From assembly GCF_900142675.1 (NCBI RefSeq), contig NZ_FRBS01000004.1, positions 62,001 through 126,000 on the forward strand: a stretch of 64,000 nucleotides of DNA, given 5' to 3'. Positions within the stretch are counted from its first letter, which is position 1, and every line of letters starts with the position of its first letter. The position numbers and the translations under genes were made by a program. Origin of the DNA: Shouchella rhizosphaerae. Its GTDB lineage: Bacteria > Bacillota > Bacilli > Bacillales > Bacillaceae_D. Under the pieces are notes generated by a model. That model saw nothing but the letters and a program-made list of their open reading frames with translations. It ran no database searches and was not told where the DNA came from. This document shows, one piece after another, positions 18,765 through 27,780 of this stretch.

Positions 18765-20792
18765 TCAAGGAGCCAAGATCGGGGACAACGCACCGTCATA
18801 CCAAACAGTCAGTTCATGAAGGGCCCGTGTGCAACCCACATACAATAGTTTTTTATGGAGTTCATCACAAGGGTAATGGTCGTTTGTTACATCAGTTAGT
18901 AAGACAGCATCAAATTCAAATCCTTTTGAAAGATAAACAGGCAAAACAGAAATGCCGCCCTCATACCTTTCTCCTCCTGCTATAAGCAAATGAGCATCAA
19001 AGCCCGCTGCTTGTAGCTGCCTGCAAATGGCTGTGCTAGCTTTTTCTGTACGTGTAAGAACGGCGATGGTTTGTGTTTGTTTATCCTGCATCGCCTTTAC
19101 CCAGTGCGCCACATGTTCCGTCGGCCTCTGTTCCACAACCACGTCTTGCCCGCTGCGAAAAACAGGTTTTGCTGGCGCAGGAGCGAAAGCCATTTGCTGA
19201 AGGATCCGGTTCGAAAATTCAATAATTTCCATCGTTGACCGGTAACTCCGCTCCATTTGTACATAGGAAACGTTGTTGGCAAATACCTCTTCAAAGGCAG
19301 CCCAGTTCGAAATTCCTTCGTCTCCGTGAATCCCTTGGGCTAGATCCCCTAATATCGTAAATCCTCCTGCGCGCGTCCGCTCTTTTAAAACAGCTAGCAT
19401 AAAAGGGGATACATCTTGCGCTTCATCGATAACAACATGGTCGAAGCGAGCGTCGCGCTCAATTCCGTAAAGCTGTTGGTGCATGTACACAAGTGGAGCT
19501 ATATCTTCGTAGCCTAACCGCTTCTCTTTCAGACTAGCAGGCACTGGCAGTTGCTGTTCTTTTAAAAAAGCGGTGTACAACTTAGCAAGATCAGGCTTGG
19601 ACCAGTAGGAAAGAAAGGAGCGCAAACGTTTAAGCGCTTCCGACTTAAAAGCCTGTTGTTCTTTTTTGTCTTCAAAGCGCTTTGCTTCGATCTCAATCCA
19701 TCGTTTCGCGCGGGCATGAAAGCGCTCCCGCCGTTTCATTGGCGGCGAAGCGGCAAAATCCTGCTCAATCCACTGTTTCATTGTTTCTTTGTTCAGCACG
19801 CAGCCGTCCCACGGGCAAAAATCTTTTTTGGGCACCCTTTCCCCTACATAAGCATCAATAAAACGACGCATTTGCTTTTGGCATGCAAGCGAGCCTTTAT
19901 AAGCAAGCACATCTTCTGACTGCTGTTCAAGTTTCGATTCAAATTGATTGGCCAAGCGTTTTTTCGTGTCATAAAGCTGATAAGAAGAACCAAGCACCGA
20001 CAACCCCCAGTTGGCAAATGTACTTTGGGCAATCGTTCCTACTCCGAGCTCCGGCAGGACGTGTGAAATATAATCGAGAAACATCGCGTTTGGCGCAAAA
20101 ATCACCATTTTCTCAGCTCGTAGCTGCTCGCGGAATTCATACAACAAATAGGCAAGGCGATGCAAGGCGACTGTCGTTTTCCCGCTTCCAGCAGCTCCTT
20201 GGATAATAAGCGGTTCTTTGATTGCATGGCGAATGATCGCGTTTTGTTCTGCTTGAATGGTCGCGACAATGTCTTTCAATTTGTTGTCTTTTTGCTCGCT
20301 TAACTTATATAACAAAAATTCATCGCCGCCGCTCATTTCTTGCCCTTTCGCATAGCTATCCACGACCCGCTGCAGACGGCGATTTCGAATCACAATGTTT
20401 CGCTTCAGCAAAATTTCACCTTCGACTATGCCTTCCGGTGATTGATAAAAAACATCTTCCTCACTTCCTGTAAACGAATAAAACAGTGAGGCAACCGGTG
20501 CGCGCCAATCAATTACGAACGGATCGCCGCTGTCTTCATCGTGAACGCCGACTTTTCCAATATAGAGCGCTTTTGTTTCCTGGTCCCATTCACAAAAGTC
20601 GAGCCTGCCAAAATACGGTTCTTGTCTGGCTGAATGAAGCGCTGTACGTAAATGCTCACGCCTATCTTCCAGCACTTGTTCCGTAAAATCGCTCCCGCGG
20701 TAGCGCGGCACCTGCTCCAGCTTATCGCCTAGTTCATCCAGTCGGGCAAGCGTCGCCTGCAACTGCGCCTCTTCGGCTTCAAATATGGACAT
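18765..20792 (-). CDS. helD: UvrD/Rep-like helicase HelD (RNA polymerase recycling ATPase)
   Basis: Superfamily 1 ATPase that in Bacillus binds RNA polymerase and clears stalled complexes. The N-terminus is charged and coiled (about 1-60). The HelD-type beta region follows (YFGRLDFCEWD, YIGKVGVHDEDSGDPFVIDWRAP). Walker A GAAGSGKTT is at about 199-207, the DEAQD Walker B is near residue 475, and motifs such as GERYEGGISVLPVYLSKGFEFDAV and LYVGCTRALHELTV are near the end. At 675 residues it is about 100 shorter than B. subtilis HelD (774), mostly in the helicase domains' insertions. Single gene with its own terminator; ATG after TAGGAGGAG. Confidence 0.9.
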   Translation of the reverse strand: MSIFEAEEAQLQATLARLDELGDKLEQVPRYRGSDFTEQVLEDRREHLRTALHSARQEPYFGRLDFCEWDQETKALYIGKVGVHDEDSGDPFVIDWRAPVASLFYSFTGSEEDVFYQSPEGIVEGEILLKRNIVIRNRRLQRVVDSYAKGQEMSGGDEFLLYKLSEQKDNKLKDIVATIQAEQNAIIRHAIKEPLIIQGAAGSGKTTVALHRLAYLLYEFREQLRAEKMVIFAPNAMFLDYISHVLPELGVGTIAQSTFANWGLSVLGSSYQLYDTKKRLANQFESKLEQQSEDVLAYKGSLACQKQMRRFIDAYVGERVPKKDFCPWDGCVLNKETMKQWIEQDFAASPPMKRRERFHARAKRWIEIEAKRFEDKKEQQAFKSEALKRLRSFLSYWSKPDLAKLYTAFLKEQQLPVPASLKEKRLGYEDIAPLVYMHQQLYGIERDARFDHVVIDEAQDVSPFMLAVLKERTRAGGFTILGDLAQGIHGDEGISNWAAFEEVFANNVSYVQMERSYRSTMEIIEFSNRILQQMAFAPAPAKPVFRSGQDVVVEQRPTEHVAHWVKAMQDKQTQTIAVLTRTEKASTAICRQLQAAGFDAHLLIAGGERYEGGISVLPVYLSKGFEFDAVLLTDVTNDHYPCDELHKKLLYVGCTRALHELTVWYDGALSPILAP

Positions 20793-21296
20793 CGTATCAC
20801 TCCTCCTAAAAGTTCTTCTCTATTGTCGCGAAAAACGAAAAAAAAGAATAGACTTTTTCTTTTCGTTTTGGTAAGCTTTATATAGTTCAAGTGCCAAAAA
20901 TAAATATGCCATTATATGGAAACCTTCACCGAAGATTCGCTCTTTTGGTGAAGGTTTTTTGTATATTGTCTGATGATCTTCCATTGTTTTTTAAGGCTCG
21001 TTTACAATAAAAACATCGATTCTATAAAATCCGTATTTGCTTTTCCTCTATAATAAAATAGGGTTTGTTTGTAAAAAGATTGATCGATTAGGAGGCTGCT
21101 ATAATAGGAGTTTTGCCGTATTGGTGTCGGACAGCGATTGAACAACCAAAAAGTGGCTTTACGACTCTTACTTCTGCTTTTTGATTGTTACAATCGCGCT
21201 CGTTGTCGAAAAAACGATTCTTGACGGTTTCACAAACAAATTCTACAATTATTGAGAAAGCTACATTTTTAACGAATAATTAGGGGGACAATCACA
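20793..21296. other. Intergenic region upstream of helD and phnD
   Basis: About 500 bases with no convincing gene. It holds the divergent upstream regions of helD and the phn-type operon, and a plus-strand hairpin with U-run at 20922-20960. Between about 21140 and 21254 one frame is open and encodes a hydrophobic stretch (FLIVTIALVVEK), but it has no start codon and is closed upstream by TGA. This may be decayed permease sequence. A -10-like TATAAT occurs at 21109-21114 without a good -35. Confidence 0.5.
20922..20960 (+). terminator. Orphan terminator-like hairpin
   Basis: Plus-strand AACCTTCACC/GGTGAAGGTT with a 16-nt loop and TTTTTTGT. No plus-strand gene lies upstream, so it either ends a small RNA or shields the phn operon from read-through. 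Confidence 0.6.
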
Positions 21297-22235
21297 TTGA
21301 AAAAGAAAGTTTTTGGCTCGTCACTTGTAGCTGTTACTGCCCTAGTTCTTGCCGCGTGCGGCGGAAATGACACGAACTCAGGTAACGGAGGCGACAGTGA
21401 GGACGGCTATTCGCCAACAGATGTTCTAAAAGTGCAATTTGTTCCATCACAAAACGCTGAAAATCTTGATGTGATTGCAGCGCCGCTAGAAGAGCTGCTT
21501 TCAGAAAGGCTAGATATTGACGTAGAGGTGTCTGTGTCGACAGACTATCCGTCTGTTGTAACAGCGATGGGTTCAAAAACGATCGATGTCGGTTTCTTGC
21601 CGCCAAATGCCTATGTAACAGCGAATGAAGAAGGCTATGCAGATGTACTGCTCCAATCGTTGCGCTATGGTGTAAATGAAGAGGACGGGTCCCAAACGGA
21701 CGAACTAGTTAACTCGTACAAATCTCAATTCGTCGTGATGGCAGACTCTGATATCGAGTCCCTTGAAGATTTAGAAGGCAAAACCATCGCTTTCCAAGGC
21801 GCCACTTCCTCAGCAGGATATGTATGGCCAGCAGCTTCTTTGCTTGACGCAGGCATTGACCCGCAAAATGACGTAAAGGGCGTTGAATTTCAAGGGCATG
21901 ACGCTGCGCTTATTGCGCTTCTCAATGGCGAAGTCGACGCAGCCGTAACTTTCCAAGATGCACGTAATACGATTAAAGAAGAATTCCCTGACGTGTGGGA
22001 GCAAACCCGAGTTGTGGCTTTAACAGAAGACATTCCAAATGATACCGTTTCCGTTCGCTCTGATCTGTCTCAAGAGTGGCGCGACAAAATTGCTGATGCC
22101 TTTATTGAGATCGGCGAAGACCCAGAAGGGCGCCAAATCATTTTTGATATTTATTCCCACGAAGGGTACGAGCTTTCAGAGGACAGCAATTTTGACATCG
22201 TCCGTGATTATGCGGAACGAATCCAACAACCATAA
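21297..22235 (+). CDS. phnD: Phosphonate/phosphite-type ABC transporter substrate-binding lipoprotein
   Basis: Extracellular lipoprotein of 312 residues feeding the PhnC/PhnE transporter. The signal peptide ends in the lipobox VLAACGG (Cys about 21). A Ser/Asn/Gly-rich linker follows, then the PhnD family fold: LKVQFVPSQNAENL, TDYPSVVTAMGSKTIDVGFLPPNAY, GKTIAFQGATSSAGYVWPA and GEVDAAVTF. The family binds phosphonates, phosphite, hypophosphite or phosphate esters, and the ligand cannot be fixed here. It starts at TTG after AGGGGG. First of four genes; an RNA hairpin follows it, which probably favours its higher expression. Confidence 0.9.
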   Translation: MKKKVFGSSLVAVTALVLAACGGNDTNSGNGGDSEDGYSPTDVLKVQFVPSQNAENLDVIAAPLEELLSERLDIDVEVSVSTDYPSVVTAMGSKTIDVGFLPPNAYVTANEEGYADVLLQSLRYGVNEEDGSQTDELVNSYKSQFVVMADSDIESLEDLEGKTIAFQGATSSAGYVWPAASLLDAGIDPQNDVKGVEFQGHDAALIALLNGEVDAAVTFQDARNTIKEEFPDVWEQTRVVALTEDIPNDTVSVRSDLSQEWRDKIADAFIEIGEDPEGRQIIFDIYSHEGYELSEDSNFDIVRDYAERIQQP

Positions 22236-22270
22236 GGATCAATAGAACGTTACTTTCATTTATTCATAGC

Positions 22271-22293
22271 GAGAGTCCGCCTTGCGGGCTCTC
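22271..22293 (+). terminator. Intercistronic hairpin between phnD and phnC
   Basis: Stem GAGAGTCCGC/GCGGGCTCTC with a 3-nt loop and no U-run. It is more likely an mRNA stabiliser or partial attenuator for the binding-protein message than a full terminator. Confidence 0.6.
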
Positions 22294-22355
22294 CACTTAT
22301 GTATTGTATGGCCATTTCCCTATCATGATCAGTTTATAAGAGAGTTGGGATACCG

Positions 22356-23156
22356 ATGATCGAAATAAAAAATGTATCGAAAACCTATCCAAACGGGACG
22401 AAAGGCTTAAAAAATATTGATTTAACGATTGAGCGAGGCGAATTTGTTGTCGTCGTCGGCCTGTCTGGGGCGGGAAAATCAACATTGCTTCGTTCCATTA
22501 ACCGATTAAATGAAATTACTGACGGCGAAATTCTCATTGACGGCCTATCCATTACGAAAGCAAAAGGAAAGGAATTGCGGCAAATACGGCAAAGAACGGC
22601 GATGATTTTTCAGAGCTTTAATCTTGTAAAACGTTCCTCTGTCTTGCGCAACGTGCTGTCAGGCCGCGTCGGTTACCATGGAACATTGCGGACCGTTTTA
22701 AATTTATTTCCTAAGCAAGATGTCGAGCTTGCCTTGCAAGCGCTCAACCGTGTCAATATCCTTGAAAAAGCCTATTCCCGAGCAAGTGATTTGTCTGGCG
22801 GCCAACAACAGCGTGTAGCGATCGCTAGAGCACTTGCACAAGAACCAAGCGTCATTTTAGCAGACGAACCAACCGCTTCTCTCGACCCATTGACAACGAA
22901 ACAAGTTATGGACGATTTAAAACGCATTAATAAAGAAGACAAGATTACAACAATTGTCAACTTGCATTTTATTGATTTGGCACGAGAGTATGCGACACGG
23001 ATTATTGGCCTCCGGGCTGGCGAGGTTGTATTTGACGGTCCTGTCTCAGAAGCAACAGATGAAAAATTTGCTGAAATTTACGGGCGCCCGATTCAAGAGG
23101 ACGAGCTCTTAGGGGAGGAATTGGATGAACCAGCAAGCGAACATGCCAGTCAATAA
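22356..23156 (+). CDS. phnC: Phosphonate-type ABC transporter ATP-binding protein
   Basis: Cytoplasmic ATPase of the PhnC family, 266 residues, driving oxyanion uptake. Walker A is GLSGAGKST (about 36-44), the Q-loop [14 protein letters not shown] includes the PhnC-typical LVKR, the signature is [15 protein letters not shown], Walker B is [12 protein letters not shown], and the H-loop is VNLHFIDLA. The C-terminal tail is acidic. The end of the gene overlaps the start of the first permease by 32 bases. Confidence 0.93.
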   Translation: MIEIKNVSKTYPNGTKGLKNIDLTIERGEFVVVVGLSGAGKSTLLRSINRLNEITDGEILIDGLSITKAKGKELRQIRQRTAMIFQSFNLVKRSSVLRNVLSGRVGYHGTLRTVLNLFPKQDVELALQALNRVNILEKAYSRASDLSGGQQQRVAIARALAQEPSVILADEPTASLDPLTTKQVMDDLKRINKEDKITTIVNLHFIDLAREYATRIIGLRAGEVVFDGPVSEATDEKFAEIYGRPIQEDELLGEELDEPASEHASQ

Positions 23157-23913
23157 GCCCCCCCGGACAAAACTTTATATGACATTATTGCTGCTATTTG
23201 CCCTTATAGGCGCGAGCGCTTGGTACATAGATGCAAACCCGCTCATTATTTTAAGCAAGTGGCAAAATGTATTTGAACTCGTCTTTAAAATGTTTCCACC
23301 TGATATGACTTTTTTTGTGAATGCGACACAGGCAATGCTTGATACGATCCGAATGGCATTAATTGGTACGACGATAGGCGGAATCATCTCCATCCCGATT
23401 TTATTCCTTTGCGCACACAATATTGTCAATACGCCTTGGATTTACCAACCTGCCCGGATTGTCTTGAATATGCTGCGGACAGTGCCAGATTTGTTGCTCG
23501 CCGCCATCTTTGCCGCCATTCTTGGTTTCAACACATTAGCCGGCGTAGTGGCGCTTAGCATCTTTTCAATCGGAATCATTGCCAAGCTTTCATTTGAAGC
23601 GGTGGAAAACATCGACCAGGGGCCGTTGGAATCAATGACATCGGTTGGCGCCAACAAAATCCAATGGATCGTCTTTGGCGTCGTTCCGCAAGTGTTGCCT
23701 CAATTTACGTCCTATGTTCTATACACATTCGAAATTAATGTCCGTGCCGCTGCGATTTTAGGGTTAGTTGGAGCTGGAGGCATTGGACTTTTATACAAAC
23801 AGGCAATTGGCTTTTACAATTTTGACCAAGTATTGGCGTTAATCCTTTATACATTTTTAGTTGTATTGCTAATCGATTTTATTAGCTTAAAAATTCGGGA
23901 GCGTCTCATATGA
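23125..23913 (+). CDS. phnE: Phosphonate-type ABC transporter permease 1
   Basis: Membrane permease of 262 residues with about six spans. It has the PhnE pattern: [38 protein letters not shown] and the EAA loop [37 protein letters not shown] that contacts PhnC. An AGGGGAGGA ribosome site sits inside the phnC 3' end. It overlaps the next permease by ATGA, so the two should form a heterodimeric channel. Confidence 0.92.
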   Translation: MNQQANMPVNKPPRTKLYMTLLLLFALIGASAWYIDANPLIILSKWQNVFELVFKMFPPDMTFFVNATQAMLDTIRMALIGTTIGGIISIPILFLCAHNIVNTPWIYQPARIVLNMLRTVPDLLLAAIFAAILGFNTLAGVVALSIFSIGIIAKLSFEAVENIDQGPLESMTSVGANKIQWIVFGVVPQVLPQFTSYVLYTFEINVRAAAILGLVGAGGIGLLYKQAIGFYNFDQVLALILYTFLVVLLIDFISLKIRERLI

Positions 23914-24713
23914 GTGATTTAAGAAGCACAATCGAAAAGCCGAAAAAGCGCCGGATCCAATCAGCCGCGATTATTCTTGGGCTGCTGCTCCTTTACATTT
24001 GGGGCTTTGGCGGCATTGATTATAGCGGAATTACGAAAAATGCCTGGGTGATTACAGGCGCGATCATGGACGGATTTTTAAATCCTGATTGGTCTTATGT
24101 ATACCGTCCAGGCGAAGTCGATTTAATTTCAAATTTGCTTGAAACGTTTGCCATTGCTCTTGTTGGCATTAGCCTCTCTGTCGTTCTTTCCTTTCCAATT
24201 GCATTTTGGGCAGCGAGAAACTTAAGCGTAAAGCGAATTGTCTCAGGATCAGGGAAGTCCTTTTTAAGCTTTTTCCGTACATTCCCTGATATGGTCATGG
24301 CGTTGCTATTTATTGCGATTGTTGGCCCTGGCCCGTATGCTGGAATGCTCGCCCTTGGCTTTAGTGCGATCGGCATGCTTGGCAAATTATACGCCGAAGA
24401 AATTGAATCGATTGATCCCGGCCCTGCAGAAGCGCTCGTTGCCGCTGGGGCAAACAAATTGCAAATCCTCTGGTTTGCGGTCGTTCCCCAAGTGTTGCCT
24501 GGCTTTATTTCTGCGACATTGTACCGATTTGAAATCAATATGCGCTCGGCTTCGACACTTGGTGTGGTCGCTGCTGGAGGGATTGGCACGCCGCTTTTGT
24601 TTGCCATTCAAGGCAGAAGTTGGGACCGTGTCGGCATTATTTTGATTGGCTTAGTCGTATTTGTGTTGATCATTGATTTAATTTCCAGCGCATTGCGCAA
24701 AAAAGTTGTGTAA
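23910..24713 (+). CDS. phnE: Phosphonate-type ABC transporter permease 2
   Basis: Second permease, 267 residues, about six spans. The EAA-type loop EEIESIDPGPAEALVAAGANKLQILWFAVVPQVLPGF parallels that of permease 1. A charged N-terminal tail (EKPKKRRIQ) precedes the first span. Its ATG overlaps the preceding stop by ATGA. It is the last transporter gene; a weak hairpin follows and no phosphonate-degrading genes (C-P lyase, phnW/X, ptxD) are nearby. Confidence 0.92.
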   Translation: MSDLRSTIEKPKKRRIQSAAIILGLLLLYIWGFGGIDYSGITKNAWVITGAIMDGFLNPDWSYVYRPGEVDLISNLLETFAIALVGISLSVVLSFPIAFWAARNLSVKRIVSGSGKSFLSFFRTFPDMVMALLFIAIVGPGPYAGMLALGFSAIGMLGKLYAEEIESIDPGPAEALVAAGANKLQILWFAVVPQVLPGFISATLYRFEINMRSASTLGVVAAGGIGTPLLFAIQGRSWDRVGIILIGLVVFVLIIDLISSALRKKVV

Positions 24714-24715
24714 TT

Positions 24716-24755
24716 GTCAGATTGAGCGAAAATGCTTGTTTCTCTCCAGTCTGAC
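24716..24755 (+). terminator. Weak hairpin after the phn-type operon
   Basis: GTCAGA and TCTGAC arms, with partial GAG/CTC inner pairing, lie directly after the last permease stop. No U-run follows, so termination would be inefficient and proC may be read through. Confidence 0.3.
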
Positions 24756-24803
24756 CAATGCCAAATTAGCTGGCATGCATGATTCTTTTTAGGAGGATAA
24801 ACG

Positions 24804-25604
24804 TTGCCATCGATTTTATTTATTGGCGCTGGCCGCATGGCTGAAGCGATTTTTTCCGGGTTGTTGCGCCAGCCTAAGCAACCATTTGATTCAATTTATG
24901 TCACCAATCGCACGAACAAAGAGCGCCTTGGCGAGCTAGCACAACGTTATGCCATTACGCCAGTTGACACACATGGAGCGATTGCCGCAAAGGCAGATGT
25001 CCTTCTGTTAGCGATGCCACCGTCTGCCCATGGAGAAGTCCTTTCCGAGTTGGCCCCTATGATTCGCGGCCAACTCATCATCACCGTTGCTGCTGGAATT
25101 GGTCCGAGTGACATGGAAGCACAATTGCCGGAAGGAACAGCAGCGGCATGGATTATGCCGAATACGGCGGCACAAGTTGGCACATCGATCAGCCTCTACG
25201 CATTCGGGAAAAACGTAGCTGAAAAGCAAAAGCTGCTCGTGAAAGAGATTGTTCACGCCATTGGAGCAGGGGAAGAGCTATCGGAAGAGCAAATTCATGA
25301 TTTAACCGCGATCACGGGCAGTGCGCCGGCTTTTGTCTATGAATTCGCGCTGCAACTGGAAAAAATGGCTTTATCCTATGGCATCACCGATAAACAAGCG
25401 CGGCATTTGGTAAAAACGATGCTTGCTGGCAGCGTAAAGATGTTAGAAACAGGCGCTCCCCCGCAGGAACTGCGTGACCAAGTGACGACGCCTGGCGGTG
25501 CGACTGAGGCAGGGCTTGTTTCCCTTGGCAATGACCACTTTTCCGCGATGCTTGAACGTGCGGTTCATGCTGTGACAGACCACGCAAAAAACAAACGAAA
25601 TTAA
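24804..25604 (+). CDS. proC: Pyrroline-5-carboxylate reductase
   Basis: Cytoplasmic enzyme for the last step of proline synthesis, reducing pyrroline-5-carboxylate with NAD(P)H. It has 266 residues. The Rossmann motif ILFIGAGRMAEAIFSGLL is at the N-terminus. The substrate-binding P5CR signature PGGATEAGLVSL lies near the C-terminus, after LTAITGSAPAFVYEF. TTG start after AGGAGGATAAACG. It lies 90 bases behind the phn-type operon without a clear promoter of its own. Proline is a common osmolyte in Bacillus, but one proC copy alone does not show osmotic control. Confidence 0.96.
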   Translation: MPSILFIGAGRMAEAIFSGLLRQPKQPFDSIYVTNRTNKERLGELAQRYAITPVDTHGAIAAKADVLLLAMPPSAHGEVLSELAPMIRGQLIITVAAGIGPSDMEAQLPEGTAAAWIMPNTAAQVGTSISLYAFGKNVAEKQKLLVKEIVHAIGAGEELSEEQIHDLTAITGSAPAFVYEFALQLEKMALSYGITDKQARHLVKTMLAGSVKMLETGAPPQELRDQVTTPGGATEAGLVSLGNDHFSAMLERAVHAVTDHAKNKRN

Positions 25605-25645
25605 CTACTACATGGATCTTTTTAGAAAGCGGCCTATAAATGAAC

Positions 25646-25686
25646 GAAAAACCGCTGATAGCAAACACTGTTATCAGCGGTTTTTA
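25646..25686. terminator. Bidirectional terminator between proC and the MATE gene
   Basis: Perfect stem AAAAACCGCTGATA/TATCAGCGGTTTTT with an 11-nt loop, giving U-runs on both strands between convergent genes. Confidence 0.92.
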
Positions 25687-25713
25687 TGCACTCTTTTTAA
25701 CGTGACGGTACCA

Positions 25714-27066
25714 TTAAAGTCCTTTATCCTCCCTAAAAACAATCCGGTTCCGCTTTAAATAAACGAGGATAAATGCCAATACTGCTAGTTCGGCGAACGG
25801 AATGGATAGCCAGATCGCATTGGCGCCAAACACAAACGGGATGGTAAGAAGAAACAGTAGCATAAAAAAAATCTCTCTGCCTGCGGTAATCCACGTCGCT
25901 ACTGCCACAGAACCAATTGATTGAAAATAACTCATTAAGACAAAATTAATCCCCATGACAAAATAAGCAATGAAAAACAAGCGTATCCCAAGGGTAGCCA
26001 TTTCCTTTACTTCAGTGGGAAAATCACCAAATAAATGGACAATCGGTGTAGCTGCCACTTGGCCAATTAAGAAGCAAGCCGCCCCAGCGATAAAAGCAGT
26101 CCTTATAGCGATTCGCATAATCGCCCGTTTTTTCGCGGTTTCATCTGCTCCGTGGAAGTAGCTGATGATCGGCTGAATCGCCGATCCCATTCCTAAGAAC
26201 ATAAGCAACATGACGCCATGAACATAATTTAAAACAGAAAAAGCCGCTACGCCCACTGTGCCCGCTAAACGGGCAAACATAATGTTATGTGAAATCGTAA
26301 ATACAGAAATGCCTACTTCAGCAAGAAAACTTGGGAAGCCAAATGTAAACGCTTTGACCGTTAAAGGCTTTTCAAATCTAAATGGAACAAGTTTGAGATT
26401 GCTTTTCTTCGTAAAAAAATGGGTAGTGAGCACAAGCAACCCTAATGTTGCCGCCAAAATCGTGCCAAACGCAATTTCACGAACCCCCATATCAAACACA
26501 TATAAAATCATATAGTTGATCCCTACATTGGAAAAAGCGGTTGTTACAAGCGCTGCCATCGCCAAGTTTGGATTGCCGTCATTGCGTACAAAAATGCTAA
26601 ACGCATTTTCCAATGTGAAAACAAAGCCAAACACTAAAAATACATTCATATAATCAGCGGCAAACGGAGCCGTTTCATCATTGGCGCCCAGCGCATAAAC
26701 GAGCGGTTCATGGAACATCCAAGCAATGAAGCCAATGATCAGTGTGCCTGACCCAATTAAGACTAAAGAATGGGTAAAAATAAATCGGGCACGCTCGGGC
26801 TCTTTTCGCCCCATGCTCTGAGAGTACAAGGTCGCACCGCCAATGCCAAGCCAAAGGGACATTGCGACAAACACGGTGTATACCGGTCCAGCAATATTAA
26901 CGCCAGCAAGAGCGACTGGGCCCAATTTATTTCCGACCATAATTCCATCAACCGCCAAGTTGACAGCCATTAAAATCATCCCAACTAATGATGGGATTAA
27001 ATAACGGAGAAATATTTTCCCTATTGGTTGTGTGTCTAAAGGATTTTGTGTATGTTGTGTACTCAC
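25714..27066 (-). CDS. MATE-family efflux transporter
   Basis: Cation-coupled multidrug antiporter of 450 residues with 12 membrane segments. MATE features seen: the N-terminal IGKIFLRYLIPSLVGMILMAVNLAVDGIMVG, GVNIAGPVYTVF and the second-half counterpart VKAFTFGFPSFLAEVGISVFTI. It starts at GTG overlapping the stop of the TetR gene (GTGA), so it is co-translated with its probable repressor. Drug-efflux function is inferred from this pairing. The substrate is unknown. Confidence 0.92.
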   Translation of the reverse strand: MSTQHTQNPLDTQPIGKIFLRYLIPSLVGMILMAVNLAVDGIMVGNKLGPVALAGVNIAGPVYTVFVAMSLWLGIGGATLYSQSMGRKEPERARFIFTHSLVLIGSGTLIIGFIAWMFHEPLVYALGANDETAPFAADYMNVFLVFGFVFTLENAFSIFVRNDGNPNLAMAALVTTAFSNVGINYMILYVFDMGVREIAFGTILAATLGLLVLTTHFFTKKSNLKLVPFRFEKPLTVKAFTFGFPSFLAEVGISVFTISHNIMFARLAGTVGVAAFSVLNYVHGVMLLMFLGMGSAIQPIISYFHGADETAKKRAIMRIAIRTAFIAGAACFLIGQVAATPIVHLFGDFPTEVKEMATLGIRLFFIAYFVMGINFVLMSYFQSIGSVAVATWITAGREIFFMLLFLLTIPFVFGANAIWLSIPFAELAVLAFILVYLKRNRIVFREDKGL

Positions 27067-27653
27067 GTATCTTCACCTGCCATAATTCCTCGCCAAAAAA
27101 CGGCCCAGCCAGCAGCCGTCTTTTTCTTGATTCTTTCTTTATCTGCCCCATACACGAGCTCAATAGCCAAAGCATCCAACAATGCCATAAAAGCAAGCGT
27201 CGGCGTTTCCGGGTTTTGGCTTCCGATTCGTTTCGCCTTTATCGCTTTCGCAAACAACTGATAGATGAGCCTTTCAATTTGCTCCTCATTGCGCATAAAG
27301 ATCTCCTCAACTTCATCATAAAGGTGAACGGGCGGGAAAAACGAAATTCGCAGCCAAAAGAAAAACCGTTCATCTTCCTCTACAAGTCGTTTATGTTCAG
27401 ACACATAACGGTAAAGTTGTTGTTCAAAGGCTTCGTCTTCGAAGTCTTCGAGCAGCTGCTTTTTCATACCCAATTCCAACTCAGCCACATCATGAACGAC
27501 TTGCATAAACAAATCGTCTTTCCCGTCAAAATGCGTATAAATGCTCTGTTTCTTTATGCCCGCTTCATGGGCGATTTGCGACAACGATGCGCCTTCATAG
27601 CCATGCCGTGAAAAAAATTTAAACGCGGCGGCTTTAATGTCTTTAGCTGTCAT
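27063..27653 (-). CDS. TetR/AcrR-family repressor of the MATE gene
   Basis: DNA-binding regulator of 196 residues. The TetR helix-turn-helix is clear at the N-terminus (FFSRHGYEGASLSQIAHEAGIKKQSIYTHFDGKDDLF). The all-helical ligand domain that follows is rich in acidic and aromatic residues. The ATG at 27653 is preferred over a GTG four codons earlier because AAGGTGGGG overlaps the GTG. It lies first in a two-gene operon with the MATE pump, and a 20-bp imperfect palindrome sits at its promoter, fitting autoregulation. Confidence 0.92.
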   Translation of the reverse strand: MTAKDIKAAAFKFFSRHGYEGASLSQIAHEAGIKKQSIYTHFDGKDDLFMQVVHDVAELELGMKKQLLEDFEDEAFEQQLYRYVSEHKRLVEEDERFFFWLRISFFPPVHLYDEVEEIFMRNEEQIERLIYQLFAKAIKAKRIGSQNPETPTLAFMALLDALAIELVYGADKERIKKKTAAGWAVFWRGIMAGEDT

Positions 27654-27664
27654 TTTCCACCCCA

Positions 27665-27695
27665 CCTTCCGAACGTTCGTCAGGAAATTATAGCA
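27665..27695 (-). promoter_or_regulatory. TetR-MATE promoter with probable TetR operator
   Basis: Minus-strand extended -10 TGCTATAAT (27687-27695) has no good -35. Directly downstream, at the expected start site, is a 20-bp imperfect palindrome centred on CGAACGTTCG (27665-27684), suited to a TetR dimer. Confidence 0.6.
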
Positions 27696-27734
27696 AATGC
27701 TGCTCGGAAAGACTAGTTTTATTTTTTAAGAGAA

Positions 27735-27780
27735 CGAGCCAGCTTGGAAGCACATGGCATCACAAGCTGGCTCATTTTTT
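27735..27780 (-). terminator. Terminator after the histidine phosphatase gene
   Basis: Stem GAGCCAGCTTG/CAAGCTGGCTC, followed on the minus strand by GTTCTCTT and on the plus strand by ATTTTTT. It is placed right after the stop at 27781. Confidence 0.7.

Noticed and set aside
20815-20870. Possible A/T-rich hairpin near the helD start
   Set aside because: Low-complexity A and T runs pair by chance; no function assigned.
21140-21254. Open plus-strand frame encoding a membrane-like stretch
   Set aside because: No start codon and a closing TGA upstream; only noted as possible decayed sequence.
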